A DNA stretch of 64,000 bases from UBA4729 sp039931245. Its GTDB lineage: Bacteria > Patescibacteriota > Saccharimonadia > Saccharimonadales > UBA4665. How positions within the stretch are numbered: position 1 is the first letter of the stretch; each line of letters starts with the position of its first letter. Below are positions 24,016-32,269 of the stretch, one piece after another. The notes under the pieces were generated by a model that ran no database searches, was not told the origin of the DNA, and saw only the letters and a list, made by a program, of their open reading frames with translations. The DNA lies in assembly GCA_039931245.1 (NCBI GenBank), contig JBDTSH010000017.1:1-64000 (forward strand), given 5' to 3'. The position numbers and the translations under genes are program-made.

Positions 24016-24594
24016 ATATCTACTAATCTCTTCCATAAGCCAGATTTTTAAGCGCTTATTACTGACGTATATCTGCAAAACCCCGTATCTATTCTTCTTT
24101 CGATAGGTACCTTTACCTTGGGGTGGAATTATAGATATTTTTTTGTGAAAGGACTCTCTGGTACATTTTAGCATCTTCATCCAATACTCGATGGCTTCGT
24201 ATTCGTCGGAGTCATTAAAGATCTGTAGACCGAATCTTATTTCAGATTTATCTACTCCACATATGATATTCAAAAACTTGACGAAAGTTAGTATCAAGTC
24301 TGGGTTGGTGTTACCTAGCCGAACGCTGTACTCGTCCGCCTTATTACCCTCACCCCAGTATAGGCCAATGCCGACACCGTACAAAATAGATTCATCTATG
24401 GATAAATCTGTTTTAATCCTAAAGGATTTTCCATGTTGCAAATATGCTGTTTCGCTTTTGCTCCTCTGAGGAATATCAAACTCTTGGAGTGCCTTTCTTA
24501 CTAATGCCTGGGTGACGCCAAGTTCGGTCGCAACACTATATACTGGCATTTTTTTATATAGGTATAGCTCTTCTAACATCGCTTTCGTGAGCAT
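23995..24594 (-). CDS. LAGLIDADG-type homing endonuclease inside the tRNA array
   Basis: A 199-residue protein. The first 50 residues look like a helix-turn-helix DNA-binding segment (VYSVATELGVTQALVRKALQ). The rest resembles compact LAGLIDADG endonucleases, with a first motif LYGVGIGLYWGEGNKADEY carrying an acidic residue where the metal site lies, then VRLGNTNPDLILTFVKFLN and IICGVDKSEIRFGLQIF. GGGAGG lies just before ATG 24594. The DNA is clearly richer in A and T than its surroundings, a sign of transfer. The gene sits between tRNA-Tyr and tRNA-Thr(GGT), and its last codons (AAIAQW and TAG) are the 5' part of that tRNA. No intron or intein is present. It could also be a freestanding regulator, but endonuclease is more likely. 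Confidence 0.75.
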   Translation of the reverse strand: MLTKAMLEELYLYKKMPVYSVATELGVTQALVRKALQEFDIPQRSKSETAYLQHGKSFRIKTDLSIDESILYGVGIGLYWGEGNKADEYSVRLGNTNPDLILTFVKFLNIICGVDKSEIRFGLQIFNDSDEYEAIEYWMKMLKCTRESFHKKISIIPPQGKGTYRKKNRYGVLQIYVSNKRLKIWLMEEISRYAAIAQW

Positions 24595-24623
24595 AGCAGC
24601 CTCCCGGAGGGGTAGTGCCTAAT

Positions 24624-24708
24624 TGGTGCGGGGTGTAGGATTCGAACCTACGAACTCGAGGAGGGCAGATTTACAGTCTGCTGTGTTTGACCGCTTCACT
24701 AACCCCGC
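24624..24708 (-). tRNA. tRNA-Tyr(GTA)
   Basis: An 85-base class II tRNA with a long variable arm and encoded CCA. The anticodon stem is GCAGA/TCTGC with loop CTGTAAA (anticodon GTA), and the T-arm is GTAGGTTCGAATCCTAC. It lies 30 bases upstream of the endonuclease start. Confidence 0.95.
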
Positions 24709-24774
24709 ATATTATTGAGCAATTAACTCTACTACATCTTACGTGAACATCCCTTTTAAAAGAAGTAGAATATT

Positions 24775-24849
24775 TGGAGCCACCTGTCGGGATTGAACCG
24801 ACGACCTTCACTTTACAAAAGTGTTGCTCTACCGCTGAGCTAAGGTGGC
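24775..24849 (-). tRNA. tRNA-Thr(TGT)
   Basis: A 75-base cloverleaf with encoded CCA. The acceptor stem is GCCACCT/AGGTGGC. The anticodon loop TTTGTAA gives anticodon TGT. The T-arm is GTCGGTTCAATCCCGAC. It is the first tRNA of the array in transcription order. Confidence 0.95.
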
Positions 24850-24884
24850 ATGTAGTCCGTTGATTTGAGGTACTTTAGTCTTCT

Positions 24885-25264
24885 CTAATCACGACCTTTG
24901 CCCTTATTCAAGTTCCGAAAACTCGGTGTCAGTGAATGACAGTTTGGGCATATTAAAGGCGGATTGATCTCTTGATTGTTGTCGGAGTTTCCATCAATAT
25001 GATCTATTTCAAGAGGCATTTTCCCCGTGACCGGGTTTTTTATACTCCAGCCAGATTGGCTGCACTTGCTCCCATACTTTTCATCTATCTAGCGCTTGAC
25101 ATGACCTGAAATATTTCTGGCAAAACCGCCCGACTGCTGGTGACTTTGTTTTGCTTCCAATCTTTAATGTACTGCTGATAACTGCAATCCCGCTGACATT
25201 GGTTAGAACAATACAAATACGATGATTTCGCAGTTTCTTTACCACATTGTCTGCATAAAGCCAT
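24885..25264 (-). pseudogene. Decayed HNH endonuclease gene
   Basis: The N-terminal part (MALCRQCGKETAKSSYLYCS, then NQCQRDCSYQQYIKDWKQNK) is a zinc-ribbon-like Cys cluster. The C-terminal part (KYGSKCSQSGWSIKNPVTGK, PLEIDHIDGNSDNNQEINPP, LICPNCHSLTPSFRNLNKGK) is the HNH nuclease domain of a common phage/mobile family. The two parts are in different frames: an extra AT after the PE of LPE breaks the frame before SGHVKR. In the second frame a TAG then stands where the family normally has Tyr (KR-stop-IDEKYG). The length is two bases over whole codons. A Cys of the second CxxC is also changed to Ser (CSQS). The gene is 35 bases upstream of tRNA-Thr(TGT). Confidence 0.75.
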
Positions 25265-25390
25265 GCCAAAATTATACATCGTAAGTGTTTGTATTAACTA
25301 TGTAAGTGTCCGTAGGAAAGACTTGTAAATGTGCAGGCAGGACTTAATCCTACTTAACTAACAACAGATGATAGTGTAACAAAACAGGGG

Positions 25391-26044
25391 TTAAACTACA
25401 ACCCGCCGGGGGCGCAGAATCCGCTTGGCCCGACCGGCCGGGACAACCATCTTTTTGAGCTGATCGGCGATAATGTCAGCTTCGGCTTGCATCCCGTTAT
25501 TCATGTAGGCTTTATGAAGCAACGTGAAGGTTTCCTTATTAGGTTCGAGGTCAGCCGCCTTTTCAAGTTCAACGAACATCAGTTTGACGTTGCCGAGCTT
25601 TTCTTGGACTTTGGCGTAGGCGACGTGGCGGGCGGCCAGGTTGTCTTCTAACTTGAGCGACTGCTCGAAGGCGACGGCGGCTTTTTCGTAGTTTTCGGTT
25701 TCGAAGTAAATCAGACCGAGGTTGTGTAAGCTGGAAGGAGTTGATTCGATACTGGAGGCGATCTCGAAACAATCGATGGCGTCACGGAATTCTTTTTGCT
25801 TGGCGTATAAAATACCCAACCGGTTGTAGGCAGCGGCATTCTTTTCGTCAATTTTAAGGATCGTTAACAAAGCTTTTTCAGCCCGCAAAAAACGGTTTTC
25901 GCGCATTCCCTGATGGGCAATATCCCACAACTTACCCAGGCGGTCACCGACTTTTCGAGAGACGTTGGCAAACTCATCATCATGGACGTGAGCGTTGGTG
26001 TACGCCAGCAAACCAAAACTTGCCACAATCAGGAGCTCATACAT
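25391..26044 (-). CDS. Membrane-anchored TPR protein
   Basis: The N-terminus (MYELLIVASFGLLAYTNAHV) is a short hydrophobic anchor. It is followed by four to five tetratricopeptide repeats (for example AEKALLTILKIDEKNAAAYN, LGILYAKQKEFRDAIDCFEI, LGLIYFETENYEKAAVAFEQ) between about residues 50 and 200. The C-terminal end is strongly basic (GRAKRILRPRRVVV). TPR proteins bind other proteins; the partner is unknown. It lies 20 bases downstream of holB on the same strand and may be in that operon. Confidence 0.8.
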   Translation of the reverse strand: MYELLIVASFGLLAYTNAHVHDDEFANVSRKVGDRLGKLWDIAHQGMRENRFLRAEKALLTILKIDEKNAAAYNRLGILYAKQKEFRDAIDCFEIASSIESTPSSLHNLGLIYFETENYEKAAVAFEQSLKLEDNLAARHVAYAKVQEKLGNVKLMFVELEKAADLEPNKETFTLLHKAYMNNGMQAEADIIADQLKKMVVPAGRAKRILRPRRVVV

Positions 26045-26064
26045 ATACTCTTAGTATAGCAAAT

Positions 26065-26925
26065 TTAACCGAGCTGCAACATAAGATGAGTTAATGCCAG
26101 TTTGGGCTGAGCATTACGCTCGAGAGCTTCGTCACAGGCGTAACTAGCCCGCAGGATAGCCGCCCAATGGGCAAAGTCCCGGCCAGACGTTCGTTTGAGC
26201 TGCAGTTCGGACATTTGCCCGAGTATGAACAAGACATCCCGACAAAGTGTTTTTTGTTTGGCCAACTCATCGACACTGGCCAGCCGCTCAAAGGTTGATT
26301 GTTGCAGCAATTGGCGGGCTCGCTGCGTCGCCGGCAGCAATGGGTGATCGGTTTGTTCCAGCAAGGCGCTCATCAATCCCGGTAAACCGCCGCTAATAGC
26401 TTGCACTTGGGCAATCCGGGGGGAGCTATGGCCGGCCGCCGTAAAATACTCCGTCAGTTCGGTCAGTGCTGGCCGTTTGACGTTGATCGTTTGCATGCGC
26501 GACCGAATCGTCGGCAGGAGGGCCGCCTCGTTCTGGGCAGTGAATATAAGTACACTGGCCAGGGGCGGTTCTTCCAGAGTTTTGAGCAGGGCGTTTTGGG
26601 CTTCGATCGACAGCAAGTGGCTGTCCTCAATAATCACCAGACGATTAATGGCTTGCGGGCTCGGCACCCGCAAACTCAGAAAATGTTCGAGCTCGCGGAC
26701 CATCTCGATGCCAATGGCTTTGCCGTCGTCAGGCGTGATATAGCGCACGTAGGGGTAGGCTGGCAGGCCGCCGGGTGCCAAGTGGAGGACTTGTTCGGCT
26801 ACCGACTTCGCCAGGCTGGCTTTGCCCATACCGGGCCGACCAGCCAATAATAAGGCGTGGCTCGGCTGCGCCGTAAACGCGGCGACGAGCCGCGCCGTGT
26901 CGGCGTGGACGATCAGTTCGCTCAT
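26065..26925 (-). CDS. holB: DNA polymerase III delta' subunit-like clamp-loader ATPase
   Basis: A clamp-loader-type AAA+ protein (286 aa). The P-loop is LAGRPGMGKAS, the Walker-B-like stretch RLVIIEDSHLLSIEAQNALL, then KTLEEPPLASVLIFTAQNEA and LLPTIRSRMQTI in the sensor/arginine-finger region, where SRC is usual. The four-cysteine zinc module found in most delta' and gamma/tau subunits is missing. The C-terminal collar-like region is helical. Its start overlaps the stop of the pseudouridine synthase gene (ATGA). It is assigned as holB on size and motifs. Confidence 0.82.
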   Translation of the reverse strand: MSELIVHADTARLVAAFTAQPSHALLLAGRPGMGKASLAKSVAEQVLHLAPGGLPAYPYVRYITPDDGKAIGIEMVRELEHFLSLRVPSPQAINRLVIIEDSHLLSIEAQNALLKTLEEPPLASVLIFTAQNEAALLPTIRSRMQTINVKRPALTELTEYFTAAGHSSPRIAQVQAISGGLPGLMSALLEQTDHPLLPATQRARQLLQQSTFERLASVDELAKQKTLCRDVLFILGQMSELQLKRTSGRDFAHWAAILRASYACDEALERNAQPKLALTHLMLQLG

Positions 26926-27779
26926 GAGGGGTCAATAAGCTGCCCGAAAGCCGCCGGCAAGTCGGCCGTAAAGGTGTGGCGTTGTTTGTTGGGCAAAGTA
27001 ATTTCGAGCGCCAAAGCGTGCAAAAATAAGCGGGCGGCCGGTCGGCCTTCGTAAAAGGTATCACCGACAATAGGGTGTTCTAACTGGTGCAAGTGAACCC
27101 GGAGCTGGTGAGTTCGACCGGTCGTTGGCATGAGTTTCAGGAGACTATAGGTTTCATTAGTGCTGATGACTTTGTAGTGGGTGGTAGCAATTTTGCCATT
27201 ACTGCCGACCCGAAAGGTTTGCGGCTTTTTCGGGTTTCGCTCAATCGGCATGTCGATGATGGCTTCGGGATTTTTCATGACGCCTAAAACCAGCGCCATA
27301 TAGGTTTTCTTCACCAAACGCTCCGAGAACTGCTTTTGCAGCCAACTCAAGGCGGCCGGATTCTTAGCGACGATCATCACCCCGTCGGTGGCCCGGTCCA
27401 GCCGGTGGACGATACCGGCCCGATCACCCGTCATTGCCGGGCAGCGTTGGGCCAGCCAGGTGGCGACGGTCGGTTCGGGGTTAAAAGTCCCTTTAGAGTG
27501 TGTCAGCAGGCCGATAGGCTTATCGATCACCACGCAATCGTCGTCTTCATAGAGAATGGGCAACTCAATCGTCGGGATGTCAGCCAGCTCCGTTAAAGCA
27601 AAGTCGACATCGACTTTATCACCAAACTTCACCCGATACGCCGGTTTAAGCACAGCAACACCGTTGACTTTCACCCGACCGCTACTCACCAACTTAGCCG
27701 CCGAGGCCCGACTGATGCCGGTGACTTGTTCGGCGACGTATTGGTCGAGCCGCTCGTTGGGGGCTTCCAGGACAAGCAT
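26922..27779 (-). CDS. rluD: RluA/RluD-family rRNA or tRNA pseudouridine synthase
   Basis: This enzyme converts uridines in structured RNA to pseudouridine (285 aa). The N-terminal S4 RNA-binding domain (ERLDQYVAEQVTGISRASAA, KLVSSGRVKVNGV) precedes the catalytic domain with HRLDRATDGVMIVAKN, whose Asp is the catalytic residue. GRTHQLRVHLHQLEHPIVGD is near the end. The combination of S4 domain and this catalytic motif fits the RluD/RluB-like subgroup acting on 23S rRNA, but the exact target cannot be read. It is coupled to trpS (TAATG) and to holB (ATGA). Confidence 0.88.
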   Translation of the reverse strand: MLVLEAPNERLDQYVAEQVTGISRASAAKLVSSGRVKVNGVAVLKPAYRVKFGDKVDVDFALTELADIPTIELPILYEDDDCVVIDKPIGLLTHSKGTFNPEPTVATWLAQRCPAMTGDRAGIVHRLDRATDGVMIVAKNPAALSWLQKQFSERLVKKTYMALVLGVMKNPEAIIDMPIERNPKKPQTFRVGSNGKIATTHYKVISTNETYSLLKLMPTTGRTHQLRVHLHQLEHPIVGDTFYEGRPAARLFLHALALEITLPNKQRHTFTADLPAAFGQLIDPS

Positions 27780-28822
27780 TACGGTCGCAAACCGACGGCG
27801 CGCTGCACGGCATGCAAACGCTGCCCGGCGACTTCCCGCATCAGGTATTCGCTGGCTTCGAGCTTATGTAAAATGGCGGCATCATCGACGGCGGCTAGTT
27901 TCGTCTGAAAGTCTGTCAAGAAATCACTGACGGTTTGGGCGACGGCCGTTTTCAACGGCCCGTACTGAACCTGACCGATAAACTCATCGACGCTGCCACC
28001 AAGCAAGCGAAAGATATCCAGCAGGTTGGACACTCCTGGTTGGGCGTTGTAGTCGACCTGAACCTGACCCACGCTATCGGTGACGGCTTCCATAATCTTC
28101 TTGGTGGCGGTGGCCGGTGTATCGCTGAGAAAAATGTTGCCGCGAGCCGACTCATCACTCTTACTCATTTTCTTCGTCGGATCTTGCAGATTACGGATAC
28201 GCAGCCCTTGGTCTTTGCCAAAAAACGAGTTTTGCTCGGTGACGGGCTTGGGCACGACAAATAAGTCGTCGTCAAACTTCTTATTCAGCCGTTGGGCGAT
28301 ATCACGCGTAAACTCGAGGTGCTGAGTTTGGTCATCGCCGACCGGGACGTAGCTGGCCCCATAGAGCAGAATATCCGCTGCCATCAGCACGGGATAATTA
28401 AACATACCGACTGACGTACTTCCCTGGCCCGGATCGCTGGCCTCGGACGGCGCCGGCTTGGCAGCGCGCTCCTTGAATTGAGTCATGCGACTCATCTCAC
28501 CAAAACCGGTAAAGCAATCAAGGATCCAGGTCAGCTCACTATGGGCCGCAATATAGCTCTGGCGGTAAATAAAAACGTTTTCATGGAGCAGAGGCACACC
28601 GGCCGCCACAAAGAAGCGCAAGTTCTGCATCACTTGAGTCGGCAGTTGCCGGTGATCGATGGGCGTCGTAAAACTATGGAGGTCCGGCACAAACAGGTTA
28701 ATTTGATAGTCGTCGGCTTTGTCCCGGGCCATATCGGCCGTCGGCAAAAGAGCACCGAGATAGTTGCCGATGTGCAGGTCATTGTTGGCGCGCAGGCCGG
28801 TCAGAATTACAGGTTTAGTCAT
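27779..28822 (-). CDS. trpS: Tryptophanyl-tRNA synthetase
   Basis: A class I aminoacyl-tRNA synthetase (347 aa, normal length) that charges tRNA-Trp. The HIGH-type signature is NDLHIGNYLGAL and the KMSKS loop is KKMSKSDES. GDDQTQHLEFTRDIAQRLN is also typical. The stop overlaps the start of the pseudouridine synthase gene (TAATG), and the start overlaps the end of the small gene upstream, so four genes from 29057 down to 26065 look co-translated. Confidence 0.96.
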   Translation of the reverse strand: MTKPVILTGLRANNDLHIGNYLGALLPTADMARDKADDYQINLFVPDLHSFTTPIDHRQLPTQVMQNLRFFVAAGVPLLHENVFIYRQSYIAAHSELTWILDCFTGFGEMSRMTQFKERAAKPAPSEASDPGQGSTSVGMFNYPVLMAADILLYGASYVPVGDDQTQHLEFTRDIAQRLNKKFDDDLFVVPKPVTEQNSFFGKDQGLRIRNLQDPTKKMSKSDESARGNIFLSDTPATATKKIMEAVTDSVGQVQVDYNAQPGVSNLLDIFRLLGGSVDEFIGQVQYGPLKTAVAQTVSDFLTDFQTKLAAVDDAAILHKLEASEYLMREVAGQRLHAVQRAVGLRP

Positions 28823-29057
28823 CTGTCCTCATTATACCTGTTATTCCGATTTCCTGCAGCTTTGTGAGTTGAGTGGGGCTGAACAGTGGCGGCTGTAAGT
28901 TGGCCAATCGGCGGGCAATCGTCTCGACGGTGTCGGTGACGCCGTCGCGCACGTAGCTGGTATCGATATCTACTTGGGCCGCCCGCAGCACCAGCCGGAT
29001 GGCGAAATCGCGCTCCGGTCGTCTGAGCGGTAATTTCATATTTTGGGCTATTTCCAT
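28815..29057 (-). CDS. Small protein of unknown function (80 aa)
   Basis: Starting at ATG 29057 after GAGGAG, the product begins MEIAQNMKLPLRRPERDFAI and continues with a predicted helix (TVETIARRLANLQPP) and a C-terminal helix-hairpin-like end (TQLTKLQEIGITGI). No family is recognised. It is hydrophilic. It starts 16 bases after the racemase stop and overlaps the trpS start by 8 bases, so it is translated in this operon. The longer open frame upstream is the racemase gene read in another frame and is not used. Confidence 0.65.
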   Translation of the reverse strand: MEIAQNMKLPLRRPERDFAIRLVLRAAQVDIDTSYVRDGVTDTVETIARRLANLQPPLFSPTQLTKLQEIGITGIMRTDD

Positions 29058-29073
29058 GGCATCGTCTCCTCTA

Positions 29074-29763
29074 TTAATTGTGAATTGAAAATTCTGCCGG
29101 CACTGAGGCCAACAAGCGCGGCACGACCAGCTGCAGCGGATCCAGGCAACCCGCCAATTGGCCGGCCACGACAGATAGCTCGGTGCACCCCAGCAGGACC
29201 CGCTCACAGCCGGCCGCCCGCAATCGTTCGACTAACACCCGCAAACGAACGGTTTGGCCGGCCTGGCCGCCGATGGTAGCGCGAATAATAGACTCAAGCT
29301 CCGTCACCTCATGGGCAGCGGGGAGTATAAGCTGCACTCCGGCAGTGCTGAGTTGCCGGGCGTACAGACCACTGCGCAGAGTCGTCGGCGAGGCCAAGAG
29401 TCCAATTCGCTGGAACTGATGGGCGACAATCCAGTTGGTGGTCTCGTCAGTCAACGAGACTAGCTGCTGTCCGGCGTGAAAGTTCAGGCGGGGAATGAGT
29501 ATGTGGGCGGTATTGCAGGCCATCACCACGCGCTGGCTGCCCCCATTCCAAAATCGCTCGAGGGCCCTATTTATCGTCGCGGCGGCCGGCGCCAACTCTT
29601 CGGCATTAATAAAGTCCCGGATAGGCAGGCTGGCGTGGATTATCTCCGGAAAGTCGTCACCGTTGACAGCCCCCTGGTCGGCGGCCGCGGCAATAATTCG
29701 CCGGTGCAGCTCGATGCTGGCTTGCGGCCCCATCCCGCCAATAATAAGTATTTGTTGATTCAT
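29074..29763 (-). CDS. Aspartate/glutamate racemase family protein
   Basis: A cofactor-independent racemase (229 aa) of the Asp/Glu/hydantoin racemase fold. Two catalytic cysteines lie in MACNTAHI (first domain) and LLGCTELSVV (second domain). The N-terminus GGMGPQASIELHRRI is typical of aspartate racemases (RacD/YgeA). It could supply D-aspartate or D-glutamate for the cell wall; the substrate is not certain. It is the first gene of a run of co-oriented genes down to holB and is preceded by two terminators that isolate it from the ribosomal operon. Confidence 0.85.
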   Translation of the reverse strand: MNQQILIIGGMGPQASIELHRRIIAAAADQGAVNGDDFPEIIHASLPIRDFINAEELAPAAATINRALERFWNGGSQRVVMACNTAHILIPRLNFHAGQQLVSLTDETTNWIVAHQFQRIGLLASPTTLRSGLYARQLSTAGVQLILPAAHEVTELESIIRATIGGQAGQTVRLRVLVERLRAAGCERVLLGCTELSVVAGQLAGCLDPLQLVVPRLLASVPAEFSIHN

Positions 29764-29793
29764 CGTCTATTCTCCATAAAATTTTGTCGTAGT

Positions 29794-29822
29794 AAAAAAC
29801 CGCCGGGTCGTGGCGGTTTTTT
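29794..29822 (-). terminator. Rho-independent terminator upstream of the racemase gene
   Basis: An AAAAAACCGCC/GGCGGTTTTTT stem with a 7-base loop and U-runs on both strands. It lies between the ribosomal operon end and the racemase start, backing up the terminator at 29956. Confidence 0.85.
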
Positions 29823-29955
29823 CAATATTTTCGAGAGTTACAACTACACAGAACAGACCGCCACAAAAGTGTCGGTATACCAAGCCTGGTTGTTCTGACG
29901 TCGTACCATAAACATGACATTAGCATGACAACTCATTGTTGTCAAATCATCGGCC

Positions 29956-29986
29956 AAAAAAAACAGCCCGACGGCGGGCTGTTTTA
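29956..29986 (-). terminator. Rho-independent terminator of the ribosomal protein operon after rpsI
   Basis: AAACAGCCCG (29961-29970) pairs with CGGGCTGTTT (29975-29984). The minus strand then reads TTTTTTTT. It is 15 bases after the rpsI stop. Confidence 0.9.
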
Positions 29987-30000
29987 ATGTTCCTGGCGAC

Positions 30001-30405
30001 TTAGCGCTTAGTAAACTGGCGTTGCTTGCGGGCACCTTTGAGGCCGAACTTTTTGCGTTCTTTCTCGCGGGGGTCACGGCTGAGCAAGTCAGCCCGCTTG
30101 AGGGTACTTTTGACGTCTTCGTTCATCAGGGTCAATGCCTTGGCGATGCCATAACGAATTGCCTCAACTTGACCGTCGTGGCCACCACCGGACACGACGA
30201 CACTCACGTCGTACTTGTCGGTTAGGTCGAGAACGGCAAACGGTTGCTGGAGCTTGCCCAGCAAGTAGGTGCTGTCGGCAAAATATTCGGCAGCGGTTTT
30301 GCCATTGATGGTAATGACACCCTTGCCACCTTGCAAACGAACGCGGGCAGTCGCACTTTTGCGACGACCGAGAGCGTAGAAGTAGTGATCTTTAGCGATA
30401 GCCAT
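30001..30405 (-). CDS. rpsI: 30S ribosomal protein S9
   Basis: S9 (134 aa) binds 16S rRNA in the head, and its C-terminal tail reaches the P-site tRNA. The N-terminus (YFYALGRRKSATARVRLQGG) and the conserved end (KKFGLKGARKQRQFTKR, finishing in the usual Lys-Arg) are clear. It directly follows rplM with no gap, and two terminators follow it, making it the last gene of the long ribosomal run. Confidence 0.97.
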   Translation of the reverse strand: MAIAKDHYFYALGRRKSATARVRLQGGKGVITINGKTAAEYFADSTYLLGKLQQPFAVLDLTDKYDVSVVVSGGGHDGQVEAIRYGIAKALTLMNEDVKSTLKRADLLSRDPREKERKKFGLKGARKQRQFTKR

Positions 30406-30846
30406 TTAAGTAACATCCTTTACTGAGATAGTCTTTGGTTGCTGGGGAGCGTGTTTGTGGTCAGCCCCGGCGTAGATCTTTAAGCGGTTTAAACGTTCGT
30501 CGCGCAGCTTGTTGACGGGCAACATGCCGCGGACGGCGTGGTGTAACACCTTCGTGGCATCCTTGGCGAGTTGGTCCTCGAGGCTAATTTCCTTGAGTCC
30601 TCCCGGAAAGTGGCTGTGGTGATAGTACATTTTATCGGTCAGCTTCTTGCCGGTGACCTTGATCTTGTCGGCATTGATGACGACTACAAAGTCGCCACAG
30701 TCGATGTGGTGGGAGAATTGAGTCTTCCCTTTGCCGGTCAGCAAGGTGGCAATCTTGGTCGAAACCCGACCGAGGGTTGTTTCACTGGCATCAATCAAGA
30801 ACCATTCACGGGTGATATCGGTTGGTTTTACGCTGTAGGTCTTCAT
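30406..30846 (-). CDS. rplM: 50S ribosomal protein L13
   Basis: L13 (146 aa), an early assembly protein of the large subunit. The conserved stretches are REWFLIDASETTLGR, DFVVVINADKIKVTG, KMYYHHSHFPGGLKEI and AVRGMLPVNKLR. Start and stop abut rplQ (one-base overlap) and rpsI, so the rplM-rpsI pair is joined to the alpha operon here. Confidence 0.97.
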   Translation of the reverse strand: MKTYSVKPTDITREWFLIDASETTLGRVSTKIATLLTGKGKTQFSHHIDCGDFVVVINADKIKVTGKKLTDKMYYHHSHFPGGLKEISLEDQLAKDATKVLHHAVRGMLPVNKLRDERLNRLKIYAGADHKHAPQQPKTISVKDVT

Positions 30847-31298
30847 TATTTCGTCTCCTTTGCTGTGCTGGCGGGCTTCTTGGTTACCGTCTTGGCGACG
30901 GGCTTGGTGGCAACCGCTTTGGCGACGGGGGCATCCGACAGATCGTCGACAAAACTGACGCGGGCCAACTGGGCATTGTCTCCGCGACGTAAACTAGTGC
31001 GCACGATGCGCAGGTGTCCACTGACGCGGCCCATTAGTTTCGGGGCGATCTGGTCGACCAACTTGTGACCGCTGGCGACAGTTTGCAGGCCAGAAATGAC
31101 CATCCGGCGGTTGTGCAAATCGCCTTTTTTCGCTTTAGTAATCAACTTCTCAAGGTAGGGTAGGACTTCCTTGGCCTTCGGGAGAGTTGTTTCGATAGAT
31201 TCGTACTTGACGAGCGAATCGGCCAAGCCCTTAACGAGGGCTCGGCGGGCATCGCGTTCGCGGTGTAGCTTTCTACCTTGGTATCCGTGTCGATGCAT
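30846..31298 (-). CDS. rplQ: 50S ribosomal protein L17 with a Lys/Ala-rich tail
   Basis: L17 (150 aa), placed as usual after rpoA. The core is MHRHGYQGRKLHRERDARRA through about residue 118. The last 30 residues are a low-complexity tail rich in Lys, Ala, Thr and Val (AVATKPVAKTVTKKPASTAK), which is not part of the usual L17 fold. Similar tails occur on S5, S17 and L23 in this window. Confidence 0.95.
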   Translation of the reverse strand: MHRHGYQGRKLHRERDARRALVKGLADSLVKYESIETTLPKAKEVLPYLEKLITKAKKGDLHNRRMVISGLQTVASGHKLVDQIAPKLMGRVSGHLRIVRTSLRRGDNAQLARVSFVDDLSDAPVAKAVATKPVAKTVTKKPASTAKETK

Positions 31299-31299
31299 G

Positions 31300-32253
31300 T
31301 TACAGCTCCAGCTCCGCTAATTTCTCCTTGACTTCATCAAGGGCTTTGCTGCCAAAACCTTTGAGGTCACGAAGTTCAGCATCATTTAAGGCGAACAAAT
31401 CACGTATGGTGTGAATATCGTTGTTAATGAGGGCGTTGGTCGTGCGAGCCGACAGGTTTAAGTCTTCAATCGAGGTGTTGAGGGCCGTTGGCTCATCGCC
31501 GAGCAGGTCGCTCTTGGCTTCGCCTTCGACAGCGTCGTCGTCAGCGGCTTGTTCAACGTGGGCAATCCGGGTTTTACCGGCCAGAGTGGTGTACTGGTTC
31601 ACGAGGATAGCGGCTGATTCTTCAAAAGCGTCCTGCGGAGAGATTGAACCATCGGTATCAATCGTCAGGAGTAATTTATCGAGGTCAGTCGCTTGGCCGA
31701 CGCGGGTTTTCTCCACTTTGTAGCGGCAGCGCAGGACCGGGCTGAAAATGGCGTCAATGGCAATCATGTCACTGGCTTTCTTAGCGGTGCCTTCTTCGAT
31801 GGTGCGGTAACCGCGGCCAATTTCGACGGTCAAGTCAATGATGACATCACCTTTGGCGTCGTCAACAGTGGCGATGACGTGGTCGGGATTGACGACTTCG
31901 ACATCAGCGTTTGTCTGAATATCTTTGGCGGTGATCGGACCTTTACCTTGTTTGACGATGCGCAAGGTTTGGGCTTCCTCGCCATAGACGCGGAAACGGA
32001 CACCTTTCAAGTTGATCATAATGTCAACGACGTCTTCTTTGACGCCGGGAACACTGGTGAACTCGTGGGTAACACCCTCGATTTTAAAGGCGGTAACGGC
32101 CGCTCCGGAAATGCTGGATAGCAAAACGCGGCGCAAGGAGTTACCGAGGGTCATGCCGTAGCCACTGTGCAGTGGCTCGATCGTAAATGTGGCGCTCTGC
32201 GCGTTGTGCTCATCAATGTTGACGAGTCCTGGGGTGTGAATCAAATTTGACAT
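31300..32253 (-). CDS. rpoA: RNA polymerase alpha subunit
   Basis: The alpha subunit (317 aa) dimerises to start polymerase assembly. The N-terminal domain shows HSGYGMTLGNSLRRVLLSSI and VDIMINLKGVRFRV. An acidic linker (residues about 225-245) leads to the C-terminal domain with the helix-hairpin-helix DNA-contact region (LNLSARTTNALINNDIHTIR, then LKGFGSKALDEVKEKL). It lies between rpsD and rplQ, the standard alpha-operon order. Confidence 0.97.
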   Translation of the reverse strand: MSNLIHTPGLVNIDEHNAQSATFTIEPLHSGYGMTLGNSLRRVLLSSISGAAVTAFKIEGVTHEFTSVPGVKEDVVDIMINLKGVRFRVYGEEAQTLRIVKQGKGPITAKDIQTNADVEVVNPDHVIATVDDAKGDVIIDLTVEIGRGYRTIEEGTAKKASDMIAIDAIFSPVLRCRYKVEKTRVGQATDLDKLLLTIDTDGSISPQDAFEESAAILVNQYTTLAGKTRIAHVEQAADDDAVEGEAKSDLLGDEPTALNTSIEDLNLSARTTNALINNDIHTIRDLFALNDAELRDLKGFGSKALDEVKEKLAELEL

Positions 32254-32269
32254 ACTGCTGTCTTCCTCC

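Noticed and set aside
23941..24849. Group I intron carrying the endonuclease
   Set aside because: All three tRNAs fold as complete, uninterrupted cloverleaves and the endonuclease lies between genes, so no intron needs to be spliced.
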